A DNA stretch of 64,000 bases from Thermoanaerobacter ethanolicus JW 200 (GCF_003722315.1 NZ_CP033580.1:1177001-1241000), one strand, 5' to 3'; counted from the stretch's first letter, positions 47,011 to 58,640 are shown. Notes: a model not told the origin generated them from the letters alone. A program made the numbers and translations.

Positions 47011-47924
47011 AAATATCGGTTATTATTCCTGTGCTAAATTGCGAAAATGTTATCAATCTATTATTAGAAAAATTATGGAATCAAACAATAAAACCGCTGG
47101 AAGTTATAGTAATAGATTCTGAATCTGATGATAATACACGCGAAATTGCTAGAAAAGCAGGAGCAAATGTTATAGAAATTAAAAGAAAAGACTTTAATCA
47201 TGGTGGTACAAGAAATTTAGCTGTTGAACATACAGTTGGAGATATATTAGTATTTCTAACACAAGACGCGTTACCAACAAATGAACATTTTTTAGAAAAC
47301 CTAATTAAACCACTGGAAGATCCTATGATTGCGGCTTCATATGGTAGGCAGGTCCCTAGAGATGAGGCAATTCCAACAGAAAAGTTTTCAAGACTGTTTA
47401 ATTATCCACCAGAGGATAAAATTAAATCAAAAGATGATATAAAAACAACGGGTATTAAAACATTTTTTTTCACAAATGTATGTTCTGCAATTAAGAAAAA
47501 AGAATTTTATGAGGTTGGAAAGTTTCCCCACAATACGATATTAAATGAAGATATGATACTAGCTTCAAAATTGATTTTAAGAGGATACAAGATAGCTTAT
47601 GTTTCAACTGCTGAAGTATTGCATTCTCATAATTATGGCTTAAAAAAACAATTTCAACGGAATTTTGATATAGGCGTTTCATTAATAGAAAATGATTTTA
47701 TATTAAAATATGCAACTGCTGAAAGTGAAGGTGTCAGATTTTTAATAAATGAGCTAAAATATTTAATTGAAAAGAAACATTTTTTTTGGATACCGTATGC
47801 CATTGCAGAAAACGGAAGCAGATTTATAGGTTATAGATTAGGGCTGAAACATAAAAGTATTCCATTGTTTTTAAAAAAGAAATTAAGTATGAATCCAAAT
47901 TATTGGACAAAAGGAAGTGATTGA
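47007..47924 (+). CDS. GT2-family glycosyltransferase, rhamnosyltransferase-like
   Basis: GT-A fold enzyme of 305 residues. It has the N-terminal ISVIIPVLNCENVINLLLEKLWNQ, the VIDSESDDNT donor site, the diagnostic FNHGGTRNLAVEH stretch of rhamnosyltransferases, FLTQDALP (DXD-like) and NEDMILASKLILRGYKIAY (ED motif). Together with rmlBADC downstream, use of dTDP-rhamnose is the best guess. It overlaps the upstream GT4 gene by 4 bases. Confidence 0.82.
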   Translation: MKISVIIPVLNCENVINLLLEKLWNQTIKPLEVIVIDSESDDNTREIARKAGANVIEIKRKDFNHGGTRNLAVEHTVGDILVFLTQDALPTNEHFLENLIKPLEDPMIAASYGRQVPRDEAIPTEKFSRLFNYPPEDKIKSKDDIKTTGIKTFFFTNVCSAIKKKEFYEVGKFPHNTILNEDMILASKLILRGYKIAYVSTAEVLHSHNYGLKKQFQRNFDIGVSLIENDFILKYATAESEGVRFLINELKYLIEKKHFFWIPYAIAENGSRFIGYRLGLKHKSIPLFLKKKLSMNPNYWTKGSD

Positions 47925-47945
47925 TATAGATAATTTCAAAGCTGA

Positions 47946-48086
47946 ATTATTATTGTAAATTACAATGGAGAAAAGTACATAAATGAGTGTATTCGCTTTG
48001 TTTTTTAGCTAAAAAGTTTTAATCTTTTAAGTCCAAATAGACATAGATTATTAAAAGTTATAAGAAAAGAAATGATTGAATTTTAA
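47946..48086 (+). pseudogene. internally deleted GT2 glycosyltransferase remnant
   Basis: The first piece reads IIIVNYNGEKYINECIRFVF and stops; this is the N-terminal donor-binding start of a GT2 enzyme. It runs straight into a C-terminal-looking piece, SFNLLSPNRHRLLKVIRKEMIEF, before TAA. The catalytic middle is gone, so the gene is dead. Confidence 0.6.
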
Positions 48087-48121
48087 AGATTATTTAAAGC
48101 ATTAAAGGAAAGGAGTTTCAA

Positions 48122-49180
48122 ATGAAAGTAAGATTTATAAGTCCTAAGCCATTTTCAATAGCTTATGGGGGGTTAGAAATTCAATTAAAAAAATTTAAAG
48201 AATATCTTGAATATAATAAGATTGAAGTTGACTTTTTAGATTTTTATAATCAAAATCTTTTAAACGATATTGACATTTTGCATTTTAATGGTTTTTCAAA
48301 CTGGTATGCTGAATTAATTCCATTATTGAAAAATAAATATCCAAATTTAAAGTTAGTTATTTTACCTACATATTTTGTACCAAATCTATTAAAATATTAT
48401 TTTGCAAAGAAATTATCAAAGCTATGTTTTATACCTAATTATTTCTCATATAAACGAAAGATTTTATTACATGCAGATGCAATAATCACCAATAGTATAT
48501 CAGAAAAGAAACAACTTTTAAAATTATTCAATGCTGATTCAAAAAAGATTCATGTTGTTTATAATGCAGTGGATGAGAATTTTTGTAATATCAAAAAAGA
48601 GGATGAAGATGTTTTTATAAAAAAATATAATATTGATAGAGGTTATTTATTGTGTGTAGGTTATCTTGATGAAAGAAAGAATTCTTTAAATTTAATTAGA
48701 GCTTATTTAAATATATATAACAAAATAAAAAGAAAATTAGTTTTGATTGGAGATATTAGAACTTCAAATATCCATTATAAACGAGAGATTATGACTTTAA
48801 TTGAAAAAAACACAGATAAAATTTTATGGATAAAATTTATTGAACATGATTCTACTATTTTAAAGTCGGCGTATTATAATTGTGAGTTACATGTTTTACC
48901 AAGTAAAATTGAGACTCCCGGATTAAGTAATTTGGAAGCTGGCATATTTGGTAAAAAAATAGTAGTAGGTGATTGCGCTCCAGTAAGAGAATATTTTGGT
49001 GATTATGCATATTATTGTAAATCAAGTAGCATAAAGAGCATTGAGACAGCTATTATAAATGCAATAAATGACTATAATTATAATCCTAATGAGTTACAGC
49101 GATTTATCTTATCAAATTATACATGGAAAAAATCTGTCGATAAATTAATATCGATATATAATTATTTAATTACGGGATAG
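48122..49180 (+). CDS. GT4-like glycosyltransferase
   Basis: GT-B type glycosyltransferase of 352 residues. The N-terminus MKVRFISPKPFSIAYGGLEIQLKKF has the GG-E acceptor-side motif. The C-terminal half has VVYNAVDENF, LLCVGYLDERKNSLNLIRAYLNI, and LPSKIETPGLSNLEAGIFGKKIVVGD in the EX7E position. AT content and Lys/Asn/Ile codon use are higher than in the rml genes downstream, as is common for transferred polysaccharide genes. Substrate unknown. Confidence 0.75.
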   Translation: MKVRFISPKPFSIAYGGLEIQLKKFKEYLEYNKIEVDFLDFYNQNLLNDIDILHFNGFSNWYAELIPLLKNKYPNLKLVILPTYFVPNLLKYYFAKKLSKLCFIPNYFSYKRKILLHADAIITNSISEKKQLLKLFNADSKKIHVVYNAVDENFCNIKKEDEDVFIKKYNIDRGYLLCVGYLDERKNSLNLIRAYLNIYNKIKRKLVLIGDIRTSNIHYKREIMTLIEKNTDKILWIKFIEHDSTILKSAYYNCELHVLPSKIETPGLSNLEAGIFGKKIVVGDCAPVREYFGDYAYYCKSSSIKSIETAIINAINDYNYNPNELQRFILSNYTWKKSVDKLISIYNYLITG

Positions 49181-49439
49181 TAGAATAGAGATAACAAAAT
49201 TAGAATAATGTTTATACACTTTACTGTTTTACCGAAACATGAGGTTCTTTTACTACTGAGATTGCTGAAAATACTCGTGCTACGTGTATAAGAATTTAAC
49301 TGTCCTTTTAAAAAGTTTGGTTATAAAAACTAAATAAAAAGAAAGCTTTATAGGTTTTATGTTATGTAAAGAAATGGGCCATCTATTACTTGGAGAAAGG
49401 CATTATCAGTCAGAGCAGTTTCTGATAGTTTTCAAAAAA

Positions 49440-49630
49440 GTTGTAGTCACATCAAATAATCCTTATATGTAACATTGTTTCCAAGATAATCTTTGCACCC
49501 ATTGATGATTGTAGATCTTATACTGTAATTTCTGATAGTCTTCAGTATCTTTACCAAAGCTGTGCAAATAGTCGGTAGGAGCACCACACAGGACATTCAT
49601 CGACATCTATTTCAAGAGGTTTAATGCGTC
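49440..49630 (-). pseudogene. degenerate transposase-like fragment with zinc-ribbon traces
   Basis: On the minus strand several frames give pieces such as RRIKPLEIDVDECPVWC, CGAPTDYLHSFGKDTEDYQKLQ and YNHQWVQR. In a repaired frame these would make a CPxCG...C.xC zinc-ribbon of a transposase N-terminus. Frameshifts and stops make it non-functional. The rest of 49181-49712 shows no gene I can support. Confidence 0.4.
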
Positions 49631-49767
49631 TTACAGGAGTGATTAAGGTTTGATATCTAATAAAATGAGGGGTTTATCTGACATAACTAACTAAATATGG
49701 GAGGCCCGAATTATGAATGAATACAAAAGCGGTATAAGTGTTGTGACTATAGCAATGAACGAAGAAA

Positions 49768-49782
49768 AAAATATAATTAGTT
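49768..49782. repeat. left 15-bp direct repeat flanking the IS30 element
   Basis: AAAATATAATTAGTT, identical to 51125-51139. It is the target-site duplication inferred from frame restoration in the interrupted glycosyltransferase gene. Confidence 0.8.
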
Positions 49783-49822
49783 GGTTAGTTGTATAATTAA
49801 ATGCAACAGATAAAAAAATAGA

Positions 49823-51049
<1,227 letters not shown>

Positions 51050-51124
51050 GGTTATATATGATTTGTTCCAAATCCTATATCTACATGATTTTCATTAGGT
51101 GTTGCATTTAATATTGCAATTTAT

Positions 51125-51139
51125 AAAATATAATTAGTT
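51125..51139. repeat. right 15-bp direct repeat flanking the IS30 element
   Basis: AAAATATAATTAGTT, the second copy of the repeat at 49768-49782. Confidence 0.8.
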
Positions 51140-52269
51140 TCATAAACTCTCATAAACTTGTTGCTGATGAAATTATAGTAGTTGATGGTGGTAGTAATGA
51201 TAATACGGTTAAGATTGCGAAAGAATTAGGTGCTCGAGTAATAGAAAACAAATGGCTAGGTTATGCAAAACAGTGGAATGTAGGCATAAAAAATGCAAGA
51301 TATAAATGGATTAGATCATATAATAACTGAGAAACTGGCGAATGAAATTAAATTTATGATCTATAATTTTTCTGAGAAGTATGATGCTTTTTTTATTCCT
51401 AGGAGAAATATAATGTTTGGGAAATGGGTAAAATATGGAGGATTTTATCCCGATATACCATATCCAAGACTTTTTAAAAATGGACTTGGGTATTTTGATG
51501 AGGGTAACTTAGTACATGAAAAACTAATTATAAACCAGCGATAAAGTGGGAAAATTGAAAAATGATATAATACACAATACTTTTATGAATGTGGAAAGGT
51601 ATATTGAAAAAATTAATAAATATACAACATTAGAAGCCAAAATGTTATTAGAAAAAAATAATACCTATAAACATAAGGGATTTTTTAACATAAAACTTTA
51701 CAAAGATAAATCTTTTATTAGAATGAAATTACCCTTAAGACCAATTGTCGTATTCATTAATAGGTACTTTCTGAAATTAGGTTTTTTGGATGGGAAAATT
51801 GGGTTGTATATGGCTATATTTTGTCCGCAATTTATGAGTATATTACTATTATGAAGTTATGGGAGTATAATAAGGAACTGAAATTAAAAAATCGTGATTA
51901 AAATGTATACTTATAACTAGGAGATGCAAATTTTTTATTAGAATTCCATAAAATTCAAACAATTAAGACTTATAGACTTTCTAATCCTAATTGTTATATC
52001 GTTTATTTGAAAATGAATAAAAATAAAAATAGAGTTTAAAAGTAATAATATTGAAATTTGGTAGTCTTTCAAGCAAATTGGACTAAAACGCATAACATAA
52101 TAAAATTTCTTATTAAGATGTCTATATCAATAGTATCACATGAAAATTTTACCATTAAGGTAAGGGAAAGTTTGTTATTTCAGTATAACCAAAAATTTCT
52201 TCTATTGCTATAAAAATATGGTATATTAAAACTATTCTAGATTATTGGAGAATAGAGCTTAGAATTATA

Positions 52270-52428
52270 TCAGTTTATATTAATTATGGTTTGTTTTTTG
52301 AAAAGCTTGATGAGTTTCTTGTCAGAGTCTATATAGTCATTAGGATATGTACCGCCAAGTAAGTTTTTATAAAGAAATTTTGCGAGATAATAGGAGTTGC
52401 GAAGCTTTAATTTTTTGAGTCCAAGTAA
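52270..52428 (-). pseudogene. protein-like minus-strand fragment, unidentified
   Basis: A 52-codon frame without a start codon reads LLGLKKLKLRNSYYLAKFLYK... and later GGTYPNDYIDSDKKLIKLFKKQ before TGA. The composition looks coding, like the C-terminus of a polysaccharide-related protein, but I do not recognise it. The rest of 51855-52482 is very AT-rich with stops in all frames and shows no other gene. Confidence 0.3.
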
Positions 52429-52482
52429 TCAGAAATTAGTATTTAATTTTTGGAAAAAACAAATGTGAAAGGATGAATAAAT

Positions 52483-53532
52483 GTGAAAATATTAGTTACA
52501 GGTGGGGCAGGATTTATAGGAAGTAATTTTATCAAGTATATGCTTTCAAAGTACAAAGATTACAAAATTATAAACCTTGATAAACTTACATATGCAGGAA
52601 ATCTGGAGAATTTGAAAGATGTAGAAGATAATCCTAACTATACTTTTATCAAGGGAGATATATGTGATAAAGAGCTTGTAGAAGAGATATTTTCACAGGA
52701 TATTGATTATGTAGTCAATTTTGCAGCAGAATCTCATGTAGACAGAAGCATTATGGACCCTGAAATATTTGTAAAAACTAATGTACTTGGAACAGTGACT
52801 TTGCTTAATGCAGCCAAAAAGGCATGGGAAGAGGGAGATAGTTTTAAAGAGGGGAAAAAGTTTTTACAGGTATCGACAGATGAAGTTTATGGTTCTTTAG
52901 GTGAGACAGGCTATTTTACAGAAAATACACCACTTGACCCTCATAGTCCATATTCATCGAGTAAAGCAGCGGCTGATTTAATAGTCAAAGCCTACTATGA
53001 TACATATAAAATGCCTATAAATATAACGAGATGTTCAAATAACTATGGACCATATCAATTTCCGGAAAAACTGATACCATTAATGATAAATAATTGTTTA
53101 AATAAAAAACCTCTTCCTGTTTATGGAGATGGGCTTAATATAAGAGACTGGCTTTATGTAGAGGATCACTGTAAAGCAATAGATCTAGTTCTTCATAAAG
53201 GAAGAGTAGGAGAAGTATATAATATTGGTGGCAATAATGAAAAGACAAATATAGAGATAGTGAAGTTAATTGTATCATATATTCACGACAATGTAGATCC
53301 AACTGTAGATGAAAGCTTGATTACATATGTAGCAGATAGAAAGGGACATGATAGAAGATATGCTATTGATGCGACAAAAATTAAGGAAGAGTTGGGATGG
53401 TATCCTGAAACTAAATTTGAGGACGGCATTAAAAAAACGATAGAATGGTATCTTCAAAACAGAGAATGGCTTAAAAATGTTACATCTGGAGAGTATCAAA
53501 AATATTACGAAAGAATGTATTCCAATAGATAG
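52483..53532 (+). CDS. rfbB: dTDP-glucose 4,6-dehydratase
   Basis: Second step of dTDP-L-rhamnose synthesis: dTDP-glucose to the 4-keto-6-deoxy sugar. The 349-residue extended SDR starts KILVTGGAGFIGSNFIKYML (GxxGxxG NAD site). FAAESHVDRSI, QVSTDEVYGSLGE and YSSSKAAADLIV (YxxxK catalytic pair) are the RmlB signatures. Translation starts at GTG behind GAAAGGATG. It leads the rmlB-A-D-C block. GC content rises here compared with the AT-rich genes upstream, so the block may have a separate origin. Confidence 0.95.
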   Translation: MKILVTGGAGFIGSNFIKYMLSKYKDYKIINLDKLTYAGNLENLKDVEDNPNYTFIKGDICDKELVEEIFSQDIDYVVNFAAESHVDRSIMDPEIFVKTNVLGTVTLLNAAKKAWEEGDSFKEGKKFLQVSTDEVYGSLGETGYFTENTPLDPHSPYSSSKAAADLIVKAYYDTYKMPINITRCSNNYGPYQFPEKLIPLMINNCLNKKPLPVYGDGLNIRDWLYVEDHCKAIDLVLHKGRVGEVYNIGGNNEKTNIEIVKLIVSYIHDNVDPTVDESLITYVADRKGHDRRYAIDATKIKEELGWYPETKFEDGIKKTIEWYLQNREWLKNVTSGEYQKYYERMYSNR

Positions 53533-53544
53533 GAGGAAATGCAA

Positions 53545-54462
53545 ATGAAAGGTATAATTCTAGCAGGTGGGTCAGGTACGAGGCTTTATCCTATAACAAA
53601 AGCCATATCAAAGCAAATTTTGCCTATCTATGATAAGCCAATGATATATTATCCTTTGTCTGTTCTTATGCTTGCAGGAATTAGAGAAATACTGATTATA
53701 TCCACTCCAAGGGACATAAACACCTTTAAAGAGCTTCTGGAAGATGGAAGCCAGTTAGGATTACGCTTTGAATATGCTGTACAGGAGGCACCTCGTGGGA
53801 TTGCTGAGGCCTTTATCATTGGAGAAGATTTTATTGGCAAAGACAACGTTGCTCTTATATTGGGTGATAACATTTTTTACGGCTATGGATTTACTGAAAG
53901 ACTTGAAAGAGCAGCGAGCAGAAAAGAAGGAGCTACTATATTTGGCTATTATGTGAGCAACCCGAGTGATTATGGTGTTGTAGAATTTGATGAAAACTTT
54001 AATGTTATATCAATTGAAGAAAAACCAAAACATCCCAAGTCCAATTATGCTGTACCTGGGCTTTATTTTTATGATAATGAAGTGATTGAAATAGCCAAAA
54101 GTATTAAACCCTCTGCAAGAGGAGAACTTGAGATTACCTCAGTTAATAATGAATATCTAAAAAGAGGAAAACTCAAAGTTGAATTATTGGGCAGAGGGAT
54201 GGCATGGTTTGATACTGGTACGCCGAGTGGGCTTTTAAATGCTGCTAATTTTGTTGAAGCGATTCAAACGAGACAGGGACTGTATATTGCCTGCATTGAA
54301 GAAATTGCCTATAGAAAAGGCTTTATAGATAAGGAACAGCTATTAAAACTTGCTGAACCTTTAAAAAAAGTTGAATATGGGAAATATCTTTTAAAGTTAA
54401 TAAATGAAGAGGAAAATGATGCAATCAAAGAAGTAGCGGCTACAAGTGAGATCTTTTATTAA
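53545..54462 (+). CDS. rfbA: glucose-1-phosphate thymidylyltransferase
   Basis: First step of dTDP-rhamnose synthesis: glucose-1-phosphate plus dTTP to dTDP-glucose. It has the nucleotide-binding [31 protein letters not shown], then LGDNIFYG with the metal-binding Asp, and [20 protein letters not shown]. The second ATG (53545) is better spaced from AGGAGG than the first 6 bases upstream, giving 305 residues. It begins 12 bases after rfbB. Confidence 0.95.
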   Translation: MKGIILAGGSGTRLYPITKAISKQILPIYDKPMIYYPLSVLMLAGIREILIISTPRDINTFKELLEDGSQLGLRFEYAVQEAPRGIAEAFIIGEDFIGKDNVALILGDNIFYGYGFTERLERAASRKEGATIFGYYVSNPSDYGVVEFDENFNVISIEEKPKHPKSNYAVPGLYFYDNEVIEIAKSIKPSARGELEITSVNNEYLKRGKLKVELLGRGMAWFDTGTPSGLLNAANFVEAIQTRQGLYIACIEEIAYRKGFIDKEQLLKLAEPLKKVEYGKYLLKLINEEENDAIKEVAATSEIFY

Positions 54463-54481
54463 AAGGAGTTGATTTGGCAGA

Positions 54482-55378
54482 ATGAGGCTACTTATTACAG
54501 GGGCTAGAGGGCAATTAGCTTTGCAACTTCGCTCAATTATAGAAAAAGGCAGAAGTGAGATTGGAGAAATAGACCCCATATATAAAGAGGCTGTAATAAA
54601 GTATACATCTCATGATGAACTGGATATTACTGATTTAAAGAGTGTTTTAAGATTCGTAGATGAGTATAGACCAGATGTTATAATAAATTGTGCAGCTTAT
54701 ACTAATGTAGATAAATGTGAGAGTGATATTGATACTGCCTTCAAAGTAAATGCTATAGGACCAAGGAATCTGGCAATAGCAGCTCAAAAGATTGGAGCGA
54801 GATTATTACATGTATCTACAGATTATGTTTTTAATGGAACGGGAGATATTCCTTTTAGGGAATATGATATTCCACAACCGATAAATGTATATGGAAAAAC
54901 GAAACTTCTTGGGGAACAGTATGTAAGAGAGTTTTGTGATAGGTACTTTATAGTAAGAACAGCATGGCTCTATGGGAAATACGGAAAAAATTTTGTGTAC
55001 ACTATTCTGAAAGCAGCAAAGGAGAAGGGATATTTAGAAGTTGTGAATGATCAGAAAGGGAATCCAACAAATGCGGAAGATTTAGCCCATCACATTTTGA
55101 AACTGGTACTTACGGAAGAATATGGAATATATCATTGTACAGGAAAAGGCGAATGCAGTTGGTATGATTTTGCCTGCAAAATTGTAGAATATGCGGGAAT
55201 AAATTGCACTGTAGTTCCTATTACTTCTGATAAAATAGATAGGCCTGCCAAAAGACCTTTTTATTCCTCTCTGGATAATATGATGTTAAGATGTACTATT
55301 GGGGATGAAATGAGAAACTGGGAAGATGCATTAAAAGCTTTTATTGAGGATTTAAAAAATACAGGACAGGAGGGCTGA
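54482..55378 (+). CDS. rfbD: dTDP-4-dehydrorhamnose reductase
   Basis: Last step of the pathway: NAD(P)H reduction of the 4-keto sugar to dTDP-L-rhamnose. The 298-residue SDR starts RLLITGARGQLALQL. NCAAYTNVDKCESD, HVSTDYVFNGTG and VYGKTKLLGEQYV (YxxxK) are the RmlD features. It is followed by rfbC with a single base between stop and start. Length is slightly above the usual 280-295. Confidence 0.94.
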   Translation: MRLLITGARGQLALQLRSIIEKGRSEIGEIDPIYKEAVIKYTSHDELDITDLKSVLRFVDEYRPDVIINCAAYTNVDKCESDIDTAFKVNAIGPRNLAIAAQKIGARLLHVSTDYVFNGTGDIPFREYDIPQPINVYGKTKLLGEQYVREFCDRYFIVRTAWLYGKYGKNFVYTILKAAKEKGYLEVVNDQKGNPTNAEDLAHHILKLVLTEEYGIYHCTGKGECSWYDFACKIVEYAGINCTVVPITSDKIDRPAKRPFYSSLDNMMLRCTIGDEMRNWEDALKAFIEDLKNTGQEG

Positions 55379-55379
55379 T

Positions 55380-55931
55380 ATGGGAAAGTTTAAGTTCATA
55401 GAGACAGAAATAGAAGGATTGTACATAATAGAGACGGGAATTTTTGAAGATAATAGAGGGTATTTTATGGAATCGTACAATTACAGAGATTTTAAAGCCG
55501 CAGGAATTGATGCGGTGTTTGTCCAGGATAATCAATCAAAATCCAAAAAAGGTGTTTTAAGGGGATTGCATTTTCAGAAGAAACATCCGCAAGGTAAACT
55601 GGTGAGAGTTTTAAAGGGAGAGGTTTTTGATGTAGCGGTTGATTTAAGAAAAGACTCCAAAACTTATGGTAAATGGGTAGGGGTTATTTTGTCTGACAAA
55701 AACAAAAGGCAGTTTTATATTCCAGAGGGGTTTGCCCATGGTTTTTTAGTTTTGTCTGATGAAGCAGAGTTTTTCTATAAATGTACCGATTTTTATTATC
55801 CTGACGATGAGGGCGGGATAATATGGAATGACCCTGATATAAATATACAATGGCCTTTAGATGGCATTGAAGAAATAATTTTATCAGAAAAAGATAAAAA
55901 ATGGCCAAGGTTAAGAGATTTAGCGTTTTAA
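55380..55931 (+). CDS. rfbC: dTDP-4-dehydrorhamnose 3,5-epimerase
   Basis: Third step of the pathway: double epimerisation at C3 and C5. The 183-residue cupin has VFVQDNQSKSKKGVLRGLHFQ with the catalytic His, LVRVLKGEVFDVAVDLRKDS and IPEGFAHGFLVLSDEAEFFYK. All four Rml enzymes are therefore present side by side, in the order B-A-D-C. Confidence 0.95.
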   Translation: MGKFKFIETEIEGLYIIETGIFEDNRGYFMESYNYRDFKAAGIDAVFVQDNQSKSKKGVLRGLHFQKKHPQGKLVRVLKGEVFDVAVDLRKDSKTYGKWVGVILSDKNKRQFYIPEGFAHGFLVLSDEAEFFYKCTDFYYPDDEGGIIWNDPDINIQWPLDGIEEIILSEKDKKWPRLRDLAF

Positions 55932-55952
55932 TATTATTGAAGGGGTGGAATA

Positions 55953-57323
55953 ATGTGGTATAGAAGATGGAGTATTGCGCTTGATATTAGCGCATTCATT
56001 TTAGCTTTTGCACTTGCTCTATATATTAGATTTGACAACTTAAAAATGTTGTCACAGTTTTGGTATATTACTACTTTTGTTATTTTGCTTACTCTTGATT
56101 TTCTGATTTTGTATTTTAAAGGATTATATGATAAAAAACATAAGCCTTTATTTAATCAAATAGGTATAGTAATAGATGGTCTTGTTTATTCTGTATTTAT
56201 ATATTTACTGATATCTTATTTTACCAAGATGACGGATTTTTCAAGATTAACGCTTATATACATATTTATTATAGGATTAACTTTGCAGATTACATTTAAG
56301 GTACTCTTAGCGTATTTGCAAAAAAGGAGATACAAAAAAGGATTGGATTTGAGCAATGCATTAGTAATAGGCGATTATACAAAGATACCAAAAGAGCTAA
56401 TGGATAAACTTAAAACACGTGAATATGGAATAAATATAGTGGGATATTTGTCTAATGATATAAATGGTAACGATTTGAATAGATTAGGGAGTATAAAAGA
56501 TTTTAGTGAAATTGTTGATAAATATAACGTTGAGATGATATTTATAGTTTCTAAGGTAGAAAATGTAGAAGAAGTTATAAATATTAGTCTGGATAAGTAC
56601 ATAAGTATATATTCTATCAACAACAGTATAAATCTTCCGAATTATCCTATGGAAATAGAGATTATTAATGATATGCCAATTTTGAAGTTGAAAGATGTAT
56701 TTATAAGTGGATTTGAAGGGCATATGAAAAGACTTTTGGATTTCACACTGTCACTTATTGCTTTAATCATTCTATCACCATTGTTTGTTGTAATATCGCT
56801 TTTAATAAAACTAACTTCTCCTGGGCCGGTATTTTTTGTTCAAGATAGAATAGGATTAAATGGAAAGTTGTTTAAAGCGTACAAGTTTAGGACAATGGTC
56901 ATAAATGCCGAAGAGATTTTATTAAAGTGGTTAGATGAGAATCCTGAAATTAGAGAGGAATATTTGGTACATCATAAACTTAAAAACGATCCAAGAGTAA
57001 CAAAAATAGGTAAATTTTTAAGAAAAACAAGTCTAGACGAGTTGCCGCAATTATTTAATGTGCTAAAAGGTGATATGAGCTTGGTAGGTCCCAGACCTTA
57101 TCTTGTAAGAGAATTGAATGATACCAAGCATTATGCAAGGTTCTTATGGAGAGTCCCACCAGGAATTACAGGCTTATGGCAAATAAGTGGGCGGAATGAG
57201 GTAGATTTTGAAGGCAGATTAGAAATGGACATGCAGTATATATCCAATTGGAACTTATGGCTTGATATAAATATTCTCTTTAAGACTATTCCCGCGGTAC
57301 TTAAAAGAGATGGTGCGTATTAA
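55953..57323 (+). CDS. polyprenyl-phosphate sugar-1-phosphate transferase (initiating enzyme)
   Basis: Membrane enzyme of 456 residues that starts glycan assembly by moving a hexose-1-phosphate onto a polyprenyl phosphate carrier. It has four to five N-terminal helices, a cytoplasmic CoA-binding-like domain (LVIGDYTKIPKEL) and the C-terminal bacterial sugar-transferase domain from about 257: KRLLDFTLSLIALIILSPLFV, FKAYKFRTM, KTSLDELPQLFNVLKGDMSLVGPRP and GITGLWQISGRN. It resembles WbaP/WcaJ. It follows the rml genes directly. Confidence 0.88.
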   Translation: MWYRRWSIALDISAFILAFALALYIRFDNLKMLSQFWYITTFVILLTLDFLILYFKGLYDKKHKPLFNQIGIVIDGLVYSVFIYLLISYFTKMTDFSRLTLIYIFIIGLTLQITFKVLLAYLQKRRYKKGLDLSNALVIGDYTKIPKELMDKLKTREYGINIVGYLSNDINGNDLNRLGSIKDFSEIVDKYNVEMIFIVSKVENVEEVINISLDKYISIYSINNSINLPNYPMEIEIINDMPILKLKDVFISGFEGHMKRLLDFTLSLIALIILSPLFVVISLLIKLTSPGPVFFVQDRIGLNGKLFKAYKFRTMVINAEEILLKWLDENPEIREEYLVHHKLKNDPRVTKIGKFLRKTSLDELPQLFNVLKGDMSLVGPRPYLVRELNDTKHYARFLWRVPPGITGLWQISGRNEVDFEGRLEMDMQYISNWNLWLDINILFKTIPAVLKRDGAY

Positions 57324-57520
57324 CAAATTTAATGAGAATAAAAATAAGAATCCACAATATGGTACTGTATAATAGACCATTTAAAAGACCTTTATAAAAT
57401 TTTTCGTTAAACATATACTCACATTCCTTATTTTTTATTTATATTTTGCTTTTTCATTAAATTTTATTCGTGGTTGATGGAAAGTATTAATTAAAAACTT
57501 TTGCTTGTATATTGAGTAAG

Positions 57521-57543
57521 CTTAGTTGAACAAATTAACTAAG
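57521..57543 (+). promoter_or_regulatory. small hairpin next to the manC ribosome site
   Basis: CTTAGTT (57521-57527) pairs with AACTAAG (57537-57543), immediately before AAGGA. It could affect translation of manC. The rest of 57324-57520 is AT-rich and shows nothing clear. Confidence 0.35.
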
Positions 57544-57556
57544 AAGGATGATGCAA

Positions 57557-58630
57557 ATGATAACAGGTGTTATTATGGCGGGTGGCAAAGGTGAAAGGTT
57601 TTGGCCTAAAAGCAGGATGAAAATGCCAAAGCAGTTTTTGAATCTTTATGGAGATAAAACAATGATTCAACAAACTGTGGAGAGACTAAAGAGAATCATG
57701 CCTGTAGAAAATATTTTTGTTGTTACTAATATCGATTATGCGGGAATAATTAGTGATCAAATTCCTGATTTACCAACAGAAAATATTTTGATAGAACCTA
57801 TGGCTAAAAATACTGCAGCTTGTATAGGCCTTGCAGCACTGCACACAGAAAGGCTTGATAAAGAGTCTATAATGGTTGTTGTACCATCTGACCATGTTAT
57901 AAAAGACGAAGAAACATATATTGAGATATTAAAAACAGCAATAGAAAAAGCAAAAGCAGGGGATAATCTTGTGACAATAGGTATAAAACCTACGCGTCCT
58001 GAAACAGGATATGGTTATATAAAATTCAGGAAAGTAACGAGAGAAATAATAAATAAAAATCCTGTGCATAAAGTGGAAAGATTTGTAGAAAAACCTGATT
58101 ATGATACAGCAGTAAAATATGTGGAAAGTGGAGATTATCTTTGGAATAGCGGTATGTTTATATGGAAGACATCATCAATATTAAACGCTATACAAAAATA
58201 CATGCCTGAATTACATAAAGCATTGGAGAATATAAGGAAAAATTTTGATGCAGATGATGTAGAAAAAGCGTTATACGATGAATACTCAAAACTTGAAAGC
58301 ATATCAATAGATTACGGCGTAATGGAAAAAGCTAAAAATGTCTATGTCGTGCCAGGAGATTTTGGCTGGGATGATGTGGGAAGCTGGACATCTATTGAAA
58401 GGCTCTATGAAAAAGATGATAATGGCAATGTCATAAAAGGCAATGTAGTAAGTGTAGATACAAAGAAATGCATAATAACCGGTAATGAAAGGCTCATTGC
58501 GACATTGGGTATAGAAGATGTAATAATTGTAGATACAGAAGATGCACTTTTAATTTGTTCAAAAGATAAGGCACAGAATGTGAAAGAGATATTGAAGGAG
58601 TTGAAAGAGAAAAAGAGTGAGTATTTGTAG
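57557..58630 (+). CDS. manC: mannose-1-phosphate guanylyltransferase
   Basis: Makes GDP-mannose from mannose-1-phosphate and GTP. The 358 residues start ITGVIMAGGKGERFWPKSRMKMPKQFL, the nucleotide-binding signature. EPMAKNTAACIG, VVPSDHVI and FVEKPDYDTAVKYVESGDYLWNSGMF with GDFGWDDVGSW complete the family pattern. No C-terminal isomerase domain is present. Three closely spaced ATGs exist; the last (57557) lies 8 bases after AAGGA. The 3' end has a decayed duplicate near 60971. Confidence 0.92.
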   Translation: MITGVIMAGGKGERFWPKSRMKMPKQFLNLYGDKTMIQQTVERLKRIMPVENIFVVTNIDYAGIISDQIPDLPTENILIEPMAKNTAACIGLAALHTERLDKESIMVVVPSDHVIKDEETYIEILKTAIEKAKAGDNLVTIGIKPTRPETGYGYIKFRKVTREIINKNPVHKVERFVEKPDYDTAVKYVESGDYLWNSGMFIWKTSSILNAIQKYMPELHKALENIRKNFDADDVEKALYDEYSKLESISIDYGVMEKAKNVYVVPGDFGWDDVGSWTSIERLYEKDDNGNVIKGNVVSVDTKKCIITGNERLIATLGIEDVIIVDTEDALLICSKDKAQNVKEILKELKEKKSEYL

Positions 58631-58640
58631 GAGGGGATTT

